Shown: piece by piece, positions 1-6,555 of the stretch
Numbering within the stretch: the stretch's first letter is position 1
Layout of the letters: every line of letters begins with the position of its first letter
Assembly: GCA_005885025.1 (NCBI GenBank)
Contig: VAYC01000032.1
Location: forward strand, 1 to 13,879
From: Actinomycetota bacterium
Lineage (GTDB): Bacteria > Actinomycetota > UBA4738
Direction: 5' to 3'
DNA: 13,879 bases
Translations under genes and position numbers: made by a program
The notes under the pieces: generated by a model
What the model saw: only the letters and a program-made list of their open reading frames with translations
What the model was told of the DNA's origin: nothing
The model's database searches: none

Positions 1-279
1 CCTTCGGAGTCCCTGGAAGCCGAACGTTCGCGGGCTGAAGCCGTGGGGGCGATCCGTTCTCAGGCCGATCACGGCTCCCTCGCCCTGGTCGGGCACGAGC
101 CCAACCTCAGCGAGCTGGCCTCGTTCCTTCTCACCGGGGACGAGCGCCGTCTCCTCCTGGAGATGAAGAAAGGGGGCGTGGCGTGTCTGGCCCTCCCCGA
201 CGGGGTGGCGGGAGGCAAGGGCGTGCTGCGGTGGGTGGCCACGCCGAAGATGCTCCGAGCGATGGCGACCGAAGGTTAG
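1..279 (+). CDS. SixA-type phosphohistidine phosphatase, C-terminal part (5' end outside window)
   Basis: The reading frame is open from base 1 and ends at TAG 277-279, giving the last 92 residues of a protein that starts upstream. The motif LVGHEPNLSELASFLL carries the second conserved histidine of the histidine-phosphatase (RHG) superfamily. The following stretch (KKGGVACLALP, then a basic-hydrophobic tail ending in a leucine-rich helix) matches the C-terminus of SixA proteins, which remove phosphate from phosphohistidine. The catalytic N-terminal RHG motif is not in the window, so activity cannot be judged. The gene converges on a Ppx/GppA gene and their stop codons overlap by 4 bp. SixA, CHAD and Ppx genes are often neighbours in actinobacteria, which supports the call. 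Another small histidine phosphatase is the main alternative. Confidence 0.75.
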   Translation, partial: PSESLEAERSRAEAVGAIRSQADHGSLALVGHEPNLSELASFLLTGDERRLLLEMKKGGVACLALPDGVAGGKGVLRWVATPKMLRAMATEG

Positions 280-1757
280 GGCTCGAACACCAACCGCTTG
301 CCGAAGGCCCGATAGAACCTGGCCGCCAACAGGCCTTGCCGGTACCCGTCGAACAGCGGGGCGTGCACGATGACCTGTCGCCTGTGCTCCTCGCAGGCCA
401 CGGAGAGGGCCTTGCCGGGGGCGATCCGCAGCTCGATTTCGTCGGCGATCGCCAGAAAAGTGGCCTGCCGGGCCACCGGACGGCGATCCTCCGGACCGAG
501 CAGGGGTCGGTAGGCCCGGACATTCATCTTCTCGTCGCCTGCCTGGCGGACCACCGCCGCCAGCAGGGCCAGTTTGCGGTGAGAGAACCCGGCGAGGTCC
601 GATTCGGTGAGGATGTCCGCGGTGTGTTCGTGCCGGCGGTAGTAGTCGATGCTCCTCCCGATGTCCAGGATGGTTGCCGCCTGTGACAACCGCTCCCCGG
701 CCTTGAGGCCGGCTTCGGGTTCCAGCGTGTCCATGAGCCGCAGCGCGATCCGGGCACGTTGGTCCGCTCGGCCCGCGTCCCATGAAGTGAATCGGTGCGC
801 CAGGGCGGCGATGGACGTCCGCCTCACTTCCTCCGGGGGTGGAGGGGGGGAGCCCGCCGCGTCGTAGACGAGGCCCTCCCGAAGGCCCTGGTTGGACACC
901 GTCATGTCGCCGGCTCCCAGAGCGTCCATGGCACCCTCCACTCCGAGCACGCCTCCGACGATCGAGTCGGCGCGGTCTGCGTTCAGTCCCGGGATGGCCT
1001 TGCGGCGGGCGGCCGAACGCGAGAGGAGCGACTGGGCGAGGTCGCCTACCCGTCGGCGGGTCAGGACGTAGCCGTGAAGCCGGGGGATCGGATACGTCCG
1101 GGCCTGCCGGTCCATCTTCGCCAGGTTCCGGATCGTGCCGCCCGTCCCGATCAGTTCCTCGTCGGCCTCCAACGGTGGCATGCGGCGTTCGTCGAGGAGG
1201 CGCCGCGCGTACTTTCGGGCATCGCGGACCTCGGACTCCCCCGGCGGATCCGACGTCAGGAACTGGTCGCTGAGTCGGAGCGCGCCCAGCGGAAGGCTCC
1301 AGGACTCGATGAGCGCGCGATCACGGAAACGGGACAGCTCCAGGCTGCCGCCCCCGAGGTCCATGACCATCCCGTCGTTCGCCTGAATCCCGTGGATCGC
1401 TCCCAGGAACGCGTACCGAGCCTCCTCTTCCCCGTCGATGATCCGGACAGCCAATCCGCTTTGCAAAAGGATGCGTTGGAGCAGCTCGTCGGCGTTCTTC
1501 GATTCGCGGATCGCCGAGGTCGCCACGGCGATCGTCCTGCGCGCCCCCGTCCCCACGGCGATGGCCTGGAAGTCCTTCAGCGCGTCGACCGTTCGCTGGA
1601 TCGCCTCAGCGCTCAGGCGGCCGCCGTTGCCGACGTCCCGAGCCAGCCGGAGGGCGTCGCCGAGGATCTCCAGATGCCCGGAAGGGTCGATCCGGAGAAC
1701 GACCACGCGACCCGAGTTCGAGCCGAGGTCGACGATCGCCAGCGGCTGGTCGGCCAC
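276..1757 (-). CDS. Ppx/GppA family exopolyphosphatase / pppGpp phosphohydrolase
   Basis: This 493-residue protein of the sugar kinase/Hsp70-like actin fold hydrolyses terminal phosphate of polyphosphate or the 5' phosphate of pppGpp. Visible motifs in order are DLGSNS (residues 10-15, phosphate loop), DGEEEAR (108-114, holding the likely catalytic Glu111), DLGGGSLEL (133-141), GTGGTIRNLA (204-213) and PGLNADRADSI (256-266). A helical C-terminal domain (about 310-490) resembles the HD-like domain of Ppx. Where many homologues read HDIG it reads LDIG (364-367), so that domain is probably not a metal hydrolase. The length is normal for the two-domain form. The start is GTG at 1757; a weak GAGGGTGA lies upstream and no better in-frame start is seen. 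Ppx and GppA activities cannot be separated from sequence alone. Confidence 0.9.
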   Translation of the reverse strand: MADQPLAIVDLGSNSGRVVVLRIDPSGHLEILGDALRLARDVGNGGRLSAEAIQRTVDALKDFQAIAVGTGARRTIAVATSAIRESKNADELLQRILLQSGLAVRIIDGEEEARYAFLGAIHGIQANDGMVMDLGGGSLELSRFRDRALIESWSLPLGALRLSDQFLTSDPPGESEVRDARKYARRLLDERRMPPLEADEELIGTGGTIRNLAKMDRQARTYPIPRLHGYVLTRRRVGDLAQSLLSRSAARRKAIPGLNADRADSIVGGVLGVEGAMDALGAGDMTVSNQGLREGLVYDAAGSPPPPPEEVRRTSIAALAHRFTSWDAGRADQRARIALRLMDTLEPEAGLKAGERLSQAATILDIGRSIDYYRRHEHTADILTESDLAGFSHRKLALLAAVVRQAGDEKMNVRAYRPLLGPEDRRPVARQATFLAIADEIELRIAPGKALSVACEEHRRQVIVHAPLFDGYRQGLLAARFYRAFGKRLVFEP

Positions 1758-1845
1758 GTGGATGGGTCACCCTCAGGTGAGGCTGCCGGGCAACCGCGAC
1801 GATTCCATGACCGACCCGAGCCTACCCCGAACGGATTGACCGGCA

Positions 1846-1858
1846 CTAGCCCGGCTAG
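1846..1858. repeat. Short perfect palindrome upstream of ppx
   Basis: CTAGCC, one base, then GGCTAG form a perfect inverted repeat in the 172-bp gap between the ppx start and the end of the propeller gene. It lies about 90 bp upstream of the ppx GTG, near a TAGGCT sequence that could be a -10 element on the minus strand. It could be an operator, but it is short enough to occur by chance. Nothing else is recognisable in this gap. Confidence 0.25.
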
Positions 1859-1929
1859 GGCACGGGGACCAGCTTGTCGACCTCGCCTTCCAGCGACGTC
1901 GCCCGAGACGAAACAGCGGATCGACTGGT

Positions 1930-2892
1930 TCAGCCCGAACGGAGGGCCCCGATGTTGTTGCCGCCCGACTCGGTGAACCACACGCTGCCCGATGGACGGA
2001 CCGCGATGCCGGCCGGATAGCTGTTGGGAGTGGGAGTACCAGCGTCGTCGATGGTTCCCTCGATCGTGATGCGCCCGATGCGGCCGGTGAGGTATTCCGT
2101 GAACCACAGAGCATTGGGACCTGCCGCGATCCCATCAGGGTCGCTGTTGGGCATGGGGACCGGAAACTCGGTAAGAGCGCCGTCGGTCGTGATCCGGCCG
2201 ATCATGTTGCGGCCGAATTCGGTGAACCAGAGTGCTCCGTCAGGGCCCGCCGCGATCTCGAAGGGCTCGCTGCCGGCCGCGAGCGGGAACTCGCGGAAGG
2301 CTCCATGGATGCTCATGCGCCCGATCCTGTCGCCCATCTCTTCGGTGAACCACAGGGCGTGGTCGGGCCCCTCGGTGATCCCAAGCGGGCTACTGTGCCC
2401 TTCCGGGAGGCCGAACTCGGAGATGACTCCCTCGGTCGTGATCCGCCCGATCTTGTTGCCTACGTTCTCCGTGAACCAGAGAGCCCCATCGGGCCCTGTC
2501 ACGATCCGGTACGGGGAACTCACCGTCGTGGGTATGCGCCAGTCGGTGATGACTCCATCGGTCGTGATCCTCCCGATTCTGTTGCCCGTCCACTCGGTGA
2601 ACCACATCGCTCCATCAGGTCCAGCCTCGATGCCCTCAGGGCTCGCATCGCTCGTCGGCACGGGATACTCGGTGAGCTCGCCCGGCGAGGTGAGCCGGCC
2701 GATCTTGTCGTTCTGGAACTCGGTGAACCACATGGTCCCCTGGAGTCCCGACGCGATGTCCTCGGGCACGGAGTTGGCCGAAGGGAGGGGGAACTCTCGC
2801 CACCGGATCCTGGCTTGGGCTGAGGGCGTCGTGGCCCCCACCGTGAGGAGGGAGATCACTACCAGGGGAAGTAGCAGGCGGGTTTTTTGCAT
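1930..2892 (-). CDS. Secreted seven-bladed beta-propeller protein, Vgb (virginiamycin B lyase)-like
   Basis: The 320-residue product starts at ATG 2892, preceded by GGGAGG four bases upstream. The frame stays open to 2982, but that extension lacks a good site and would bury the signal peptide. Residues 1-27 are a signal peptide (MQKTRLLLPLVV..., ending AQA before Arg28), so the protein is exported. The mature part holds seven copies of a 41-42 residue repeat with the core WFTE-x5-IGR. The N-terminal strand WREFPLP supplies the outer strand missing after the last repeat, the usual 'velcro' closure of a propeller. The fold is that of streptogramin B lyases, but database proteins named this way are mostly uncharacterised. 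Histidines occur only in the middle blades and none in the last two, where I recall the catalytic His of S. aureus Vgb lying. Lyase activity is therefore doubtful and a binding role is equally possible. Confidence 0.85.
   Translation of the reverse strand: MQKTRLLLPLVVISLLTVGATTPSAQARIRWREFPLPSANSVPEDIASGLQGTMWFTEFQNDKIGRLTSPGELTEYPVPTSDASPEGIEAGPDGAMWFTEWTGNRIGRITTDGVITDWRIPTTVSSPYRIVTGPDGALWFTENVGNKIGRITTEGVISEFGLPEGHSSPLGITEGPDHALWFTEEMGDRIGRMSIHGAFREFPLAAGSEPFEIAAGPDGALWFTEFGRNMIGRITTDGALTEFPVPMPNSDPDGIAAGPNALWFTEYLTGRIGRITIEGTIDDAGTPTPNSYPAGIAVRPSGSVWFTESGGNNIGALRSG
1975..2730 (-). repeat. Seven tandem 123-126 bp coding repeats (propeller blades)
   Basis: The sequence GAACCA, reverse complement of the WFT codons, recurs at 1975, 2101, 2224, 2347, 2473, 2599 and 2725. 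The spacings are 126, 123, 123, 126, 126 and 126 bp. Flanking bases such as TCGGTGAACCA are well conserved between copies, suggesting growth by tandem duplication. All copies stay in frame inside the Vgb-like gene. Confidence 0.85.
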
Positions 2893-2948
2893 GGCGCCTC
2901 CCTTCAGGTTGGCGGTGGCGTCCGCTCTCAAGGCCTCGGCGGGGGATG

Positions 2949-2978
2949 TGTCTACACCTTCTCGATGGGGAATGCCAA
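2949..2978 (-). promoter_or_regulatory. Candidate promoter of the propeller gene
   Basis: On the minus strand TTGGCA (2978-2973) and TAGACA (2954-2949) are separated by 18 bp. They lie about 57 bp upstream of the chosen ATG. The -35 matches consensus in five of six positions and the -10 only weakly. The position agrees with starting the gene at 2892 rather than 2982. This rests on pattern reading only. Confidence 0.25.
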
Positions 2979-3012
2979 CCAACGGAGTTCTGTCGCTATG
3001 GCACGTGGGCGT

Positions 3013-3453
3013 TCACGTACAGGCCGCCTTCGTCTCTTCCCCTATCCCCAAAACGAATCGGTCCAGCACGGCGCGCAGGCTCTCCATCATCACGGGCTTG
3101 GTGAGGAAGTCGTCCATCCCGGCATCGAAGCAGGCTTCTCGGTCGGCCTCCATGGCGTTGGCCGTAACGGCGACGATCGGCACCCTCCGGCCGGTCCCGG
3201 CCTCGGTTTCACGGATCCGGCGGGTCGCCTCCATGCCGTCCATCTCGGGCATCCGGCAGTCCATCAGGACCACGGCGTAGGGCGTGGCCGCCACTGCCTC
3301 CAGCGCCTGAACGCCGCTGGCGACGGCGGTCGCTTCATGGCCGAGACGCTTGAGTTGCCGCAGTAGCAGGGCCCGGTTGACCTCGTTGTCGTCGACGACC
3401 AGGATGGTTCGAACCGTGGCTTCCACGAGCAGGGTATCGGCCTGCGGGAGCAC
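3013..3453 (-). CDS. Receiver-only response regulator (CheY-like REC domain)
   Basis: About 146 residues with a single phosphoacceptor domain. The acidic pair is Asp21-Asp22 (ILVVDDNEVNR), the phosphorylated aspartate Asp65 (LMDCRMPEMDG), the switch threonine Thr97 (VAVTANAM) and the conserved lysine Lys119 (FLTKPV). There is no output domain; only about 25 residues follow the lysine. The MDCRMPEMDG and VAVTANAM motifs are typical of receivers fused to hybrid histidine kinases, so this may be a detached hybrid-kinase receiver or a phosphotransfer intermediate. The start is uncertain: GTG 3453 has an AAGGG just upstream, GTG 3426 would still keep the domain, and the longer frame to TTG 3585 encodes Pro/Gly/Cys-rich sequence that looks non-coding. 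No kinase gene is nearby. Confidence 0.8.
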   Translation of the reverse strand: MLPQADTLLVEATVRTILVVDDNEVNRALLLRQLKRLGHEATAVASGVQALEAVAATPYAVVLMDCRMPEMDGMEATRRIRETEAGTGRRVPIVAVTANAMEADREACFDAGMDDFLTKPVMMESLRAVLDRFVLGIGEETKAACT

Positions 3454-3588
3454 GTCCCTTGAATCAGCCGGTCGGGGGCAGGGTGGTGAGCCGCCGCCCG
3501 TTCCCGTCCGTAGTACTGAGGCAGGAAGACAAGTCGGCGGAGCTCCTGGCCGGGTATCGTGACCAGGGTAGACAAGAAAGGCCAAGCC

Positions 3589-3789
3589 ATGACCGGAGAG
3601 ATCTGGAGTCTTTCGAAGAAGCAGGCGAACTACCGGCCCGCTCCCCGGAAGGACGTCCGGTGTGACGTCTGTCGATTCATGTTCCCTCCGCTGGCGCTCG
3701 GCGGGTGCCGCTTGGTTCGAGGGCTGATCCAGGGGTCGGGAACGTGCGACCGCTTCACTCCTCGCCGGGCGACTCCGCCGAAGGCCTGA
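3589..3789 (+). CDS. Small four-cysteine protein, HiPIP-like (putative iron-sulfur)
   Basis: This 66-residue product starts at ATG 3589, behind AAAGG eight bases upstream. The four cysteines (25, 28, 40, 53) sit in the order C-x2-C-x11-C-x12-C. The surrounding pattern, Tyr15 with a Pro/Arg run, then CRFMFPP, GCRLVRGLI, GSGTCDRF, resembles the high-potential iron-sulfur protein fold, where four cysteines hold a [4Fe-4S] cluster and carry single electrons. It is shorter than classical periplasmic HiPIPs and has no signal peptide, so it would be cytoplasmic. A zinc-binding protein is the main alternative. It is divergent from the receiver gene (135-bp gap) and runs toward the truncated transporter. 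A TAGACA at 3569-3574 could be its -10 box. The family call is from remembered motif spacing, not a database match. Confidence 0.55.
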   Translation: MTGEIWSLSKKQANYRPAPRKDVRCDVCRFMFPPLALGGCRLVRGLIQGSGTCDRFTPRRATPPKA

Positions 3790-3865
3790 CTTTCAGTCGG
3801 CGCACGTCTGCCGAGACGTCGGACCAGGCGGTCTGACCCGTCCCTGTTCGTCGTTCTCCTCAACC

Positions 3866-4915
3866 TTGGTGTTCGCTCTCCCGATCCCGCTGGCCTGGGC
3901 GCTTGGCAGCCTCACCCTCTGGCAGCTCTATCTGGTGGGGTTCGGGACGGGCGTGCTGACCGTCTTCTTCGACATCGCTTGGGCAGCGTACCTGCCCTCG
4001 CTCGTGGATCGGTCCCGGTTGCTCGAGGGGAACTCGAGGATGGAGCTCACGCGATCGGGTGCCCAGATGACCGGTCCGATCGTCGCTGGAGAACTGATCC
4101 ACCTGATCCAGGCACCCGCGGCGATCGTCCTCGACACGCTGTCGTTCGTGGGGTCGGTGATGTTCGTGTCTCGCATCCGAACGGCAGAGCCGCCGATCAG
4201 GCGGGAGTCCGGGAGCTCCGCCCGGATGCGCGACGAGGTACGGGAGGGGCTGCGGTACGTGCTGCGGCACGAACTGCTGCTTCCCATCGCCATGACGACG
4301 GCTCTTTCGAACCTCTCTCTCGCCATGGGCGGTGCCGTGTACATGATCTACGTGCTGCGCGTGTTGCGCCTGCCGGTGGGGATGGTGAGCATTGTGCTCG
4401 GGTTAGGGAACCTCGGATTCTTCATCGGCGCGATGACGCCGAGGAGGATCGCGCGCCGGATCGGCCTGGGGAGAACCATCGTGGCGGCGGCCGCCACGTT
4501 CGGGGTTCCCGTGATCTTGGTCTTGATGGCCCCGTCGGGACCGAGGGCCGTGCCGTTCCTCGTGGCGAGCGGCGTCGTCGGCTCGTTCGGTAGCGTGGCC
4601 TACGGGATCAACCAGGTCAGCCTGCGGCAGTCGGTGACACCCGACGCCATGCTCGGGAGGATGACGGCGACGATGCGATTCATCGTCATGGGCGTCATGC
4701 CCATCGGGTCGCTCGTGGGGGGCGTCCTGGCCACGACCTTCCAGCCGCGGGCCACACTCTGGATCACCGCGGTGATTTCCTCGGTCGCGTTCCTGCCCGT
4801 GCTGCTCTCGCGGGTTCCACAGCGAGAGTCCGAAGGTGGTGTGGAGGTCCTGCGGGAACTCGATCGGGAGGCCGCCGCCCCGCTGGCGTTGGTGGCCGAA
4901 TACTCGAGCGTCTAG
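3866..4915 (+). CDS. MFS transporter (EntS/MFS_3-like), N-terminally truncated, probable decayed gene
   Basis: The open frame encodes 349 residues of a major facilitator efflux protein. Family signatures are the TVFFDIAWAAYLPSLV helix, the LLEGNSRMELTRSGAQ loop, and a C-terminal half with the NQVSLRQSVTPDAMLGRM loop. Intact relatives are about 400-420 residues and begin with two helices and the GxxxDRxxRR loop, all missing here. Homology starts abruptly near residue 3 at what is normally the third membrane helix. The only upstream start in this frame is TTG 3866, with no Shine-Dalgarno sequence. The 76 bp between the HiPIP-like gene and this frame encode nothing transporter-like in any + frame. 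The remaining frame has no stop or shift, so loss is recent or the stub is still expressed. Substrate is unknown. Confidence 0.75.
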   Translation: MVFALPIPLAWALGSLTLWQLYLVGFGTGVLTVFFDIAWAAYLPSLVDRSRLLEGNSRMELTRSGAQMTGPIVAGELIHLIQAPAAIVLDTLSFVGSVMFVSRIRTAEPPIRRESGSSARMRDEVREGLRYVLRHELLLPIAMTTALSNLSLAMGGAVYMIYVLRVLRLPVGMVSIVLGLGNLGFFIGAMTPRRIARRIGLGRTIVAAAATFGVPVILVLMAPSGPRAVPFLVASGVVGSFGSVAYGINQVSLRQSVTPDAMLGRMTATMRFIVMGVMPIGSLVGGVLATTFQPRATLWITAVISSVAFLPVLLSRVPQRESEGGVEVLRELDREAAAPLALVAEYSSV

Positions 4916-4980
4916 CGAAAGCCCTCGGGTTCATCGACCAGGCACTTCGGGCCTGACCGAAAGCTAGAGTCCGTCTGGAG

Positions 4981-6555
4981 ATGGTCGTTCGCTCGACGTC
5001 CCTGCGCGCCCGGCTGGGGCTCGTCGCGCTGGTGGCAGGCTACGGCTTCCTCGACCTGGTTGCGGGCGCTCCGAACTCGCCCCTGACTCCCGTCCTTCCC
5101 AGAGGCGTCGGTCCCCCCAGGTGGAGCGTCCGGGGAGCGGATTGGCTCGGACTGGACCGCCTCTCCCGCACCGGACTGACGATCGTCTCGCTCCTGATCC
5201 TGGCCGCGTTGGTACTTGCTCTCGGCGTCGTGTTCCTCGAAGCGTGGCGAGGCCGCGTTCGACTGGGCGCCGTGCTCGCTGCCGTCGGCGTGTCGCTGGC
5301 GCTTGCCGTCGCGGCCCCCGTCCTGCTCTCTCGTGACGTGTACAGCTACGCGGTGTACGGCAGGATCTTCACGCTGCACGGCGCGAACCCGTACCTCGTT
5401 CCGCCGTCGGCGTTCCCGTTCGATCCGTTCGTGCAGGTGGCGTCGCGCGAATGGATCCACGCGCCGTCCGTGTACGGTCCGGCATTCACGCTGCTCTCCG
5501 CGTCCGTGGCCTGGATCTGGGGCGGTTCCGTGGCCGGCACGCTCCTCGCGTTCAAAGTCATCGCCGCCGCATCGGTGGGGGTCGCGAGCCTGCTGGCGGC
5601 GAGGACGGCGGAGACGATCCGGCCGGGGAAGCAAGCCGCGGCCGCGACCGCGATCGGTCTGAACCCCGTCATCGTCGTGCACACGGTGGGCGGCGGTCAC
5701 AACGACGCCCTGCTGGCGTTGTGCATCGCGGGCGCGCTGATGCTGGCCGTGCGTTCGCAGAGCTCGGCCGACCACCGCCCGAGTAACGGACACTCCACCG
5801 GACCGGCCTTCCTGGGCGCTACCACGCTGCTGACCCTGGCGGTCCTGGTCAAGTCGGTGGCGCTGCCGATCCTGCTGCTGTGGTTGTGGCATGTGGTTCG
5901 CCGAACGTCTACTGATCGCCGCAATATCGCAGTCGTCACGCACGGCCTCTTGGTCGTGGCGCTGGCCGGGGCGGGGTTCGGCCCCTTCGCCGCCGGCGGC
6001 CGGACGTTCCGCGCGCTCCTGTCCGTGGCCTCGCGCCAGGGATGGGCCAGCGGACCCGGGCTGGTCGTTCGCGGAGCACGGGCATTCGGCCGGGCCGTGG
6101 GCGGCGGATCTACGGGGGTTGCCCTGGACACGCTCGTGTCGGTGGCGTTCGCTGCGCTCTTCCTCGCCTTGTTCTGGAGGATCCTCACGCGTCCGGTCGC
6201 ATCCGACCAGCCGGATGCTTGGGGCAGGTCGATGCTGTTGTTCGCTCTTGCTGCGCCTTACTTCCTGCCGTGGTACGCGGCGTGGTTCCTCCCGCTGGTC
6301 GTCTTCATGGAAGACGCCACCCTGATGGTCATCGGGATGTCTGCCGCGGGGCTGCTCGCCCTGACCGGCGTGCCTGCCGAACCGGGAACCGCGCCGCACG
6401 TGTGGCAAGCCATGATGCTGGGCGTTCATTACGGCGCGGCGCCGCTCATGCTGGGGATGCTGGGCGTAGCGGTTCGACGGACGCTGGCCGGGGCGGGTCG
6501 CGAGACCGCGCCCCGCCCCTGCCTGGAGCGCCCCAGGACTACGTCGTCACCTTGA
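4981..6555 (+). CDS. GT-C fold polyprenol-phosphate-dependent mannosyltransferase, MptA/MptB-like
   Basis: A 524-residue integral membrane protein with roughly a dozen hydrophobic segments. The first outer loop has SRDVYSYAVYGRI (residues 117-129) followed by GANPYLVPP, the usual acidic signature of GT-C glycosyltransferases that take sugar from a lipid-linked donor. HAPSVYGPAF (160-169), GLNPVIV with GGGHNDAL, and YFLPWYAAWFLPL near residue 430 are typical of the alpha-1,6-mannosyltransferase family (MptA/MptB and GT87-like relatives), which extends mannan cores of lipomannan-type glycolipids outside the membrane in actinobacteria. The true acceptor cannot be read from the sequence. The ATG at 4981 directly abuts CTGGAG, and a TAGAGT lies 10 nt upstream, so the message may be nearly leaderless. 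The 3' end overlaps the convergent protease gene by 17 bp. Confidence 0.85.
   Translation: MVVRSTSLRARLGLVALVAGYGFLDLVAGAPNSPLTPVLPRGVGPPRWSVRGADWLGLDRLSRTGLTIVSLLILAALVLALGVVFLEAWRGRVRLGAVLAAVGVSLALAVAAPVLLSRDVYSYAVYGRIFTLHGANPYLVPPSAFPFDPFVQVASREWIHAPSVYGPAFTLLSASVAWIWGGSVAGTLLAFKVIAAASVGVASLLAARTAETIRPGKQAAAATAIGLNPVIVVHTVGGGHNDALLALCIAGALMLAVRSQSSADHRPSNGHSTGPAFLGATTLLTLAVLVKSVALPILLLWLWHVVRRTSTDRRNIAVVTHGLLVVALAGAGFGPFAAGGRTFRALLSVASRQGWASGPGLVVRGARAFGRAVGGGSTGVALDTLVSVAFAALFLALFWRILTRPVASDQPDAWGRSMLLFALAAPYFLPWYAAWFLPLVVFMEDATLMVIGMSAAGLLALTGVPAEPGTAPHVWQAMMLGVHYGAAPLMLGMLGVAVRRTLAGAGRETAPRPCLERPRTTSSP

Noticed and set aside
795..1976. A 393-codon + strand frame across ppx
   Set aside because: It is antisense to conserved Ppx motifs and has the low-information composition of a GC-rich shadow frame.
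1975..2730. Regular 123-126 bp repeats considered as a CRISPR-like or non-coding satellite array
   Set aside because: Units are far longer than CRISPR repeats, vary at wobble positions, stay in frame and encode propeller blades.
2893..2982. Longer N-terminus for the propeller protein, starting at 2982
   Set aside because: It would put 30 polar residues before a perfect signal peptide, while ATG 2892 has a strong GGGAGG site.
2024..3280. A 418-codon + strand frame across the propeller and receiver genes
   Set aside because: Its periodic SVNHRA-type repeats are just the mirror image of the propeller repeats, and the frame crosses two minus-strand genes with firm motifs.
4912..6429. A 505-codon open frame on the minus strand opposite the mannosyltransferase
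   Set aside because: The product is almost entirely Arg, Gln, Gly, His and Glu with no motif, as expected from antisense to a GC-rich membrane protein gene. The + strand frame has clear GT-C motifs.
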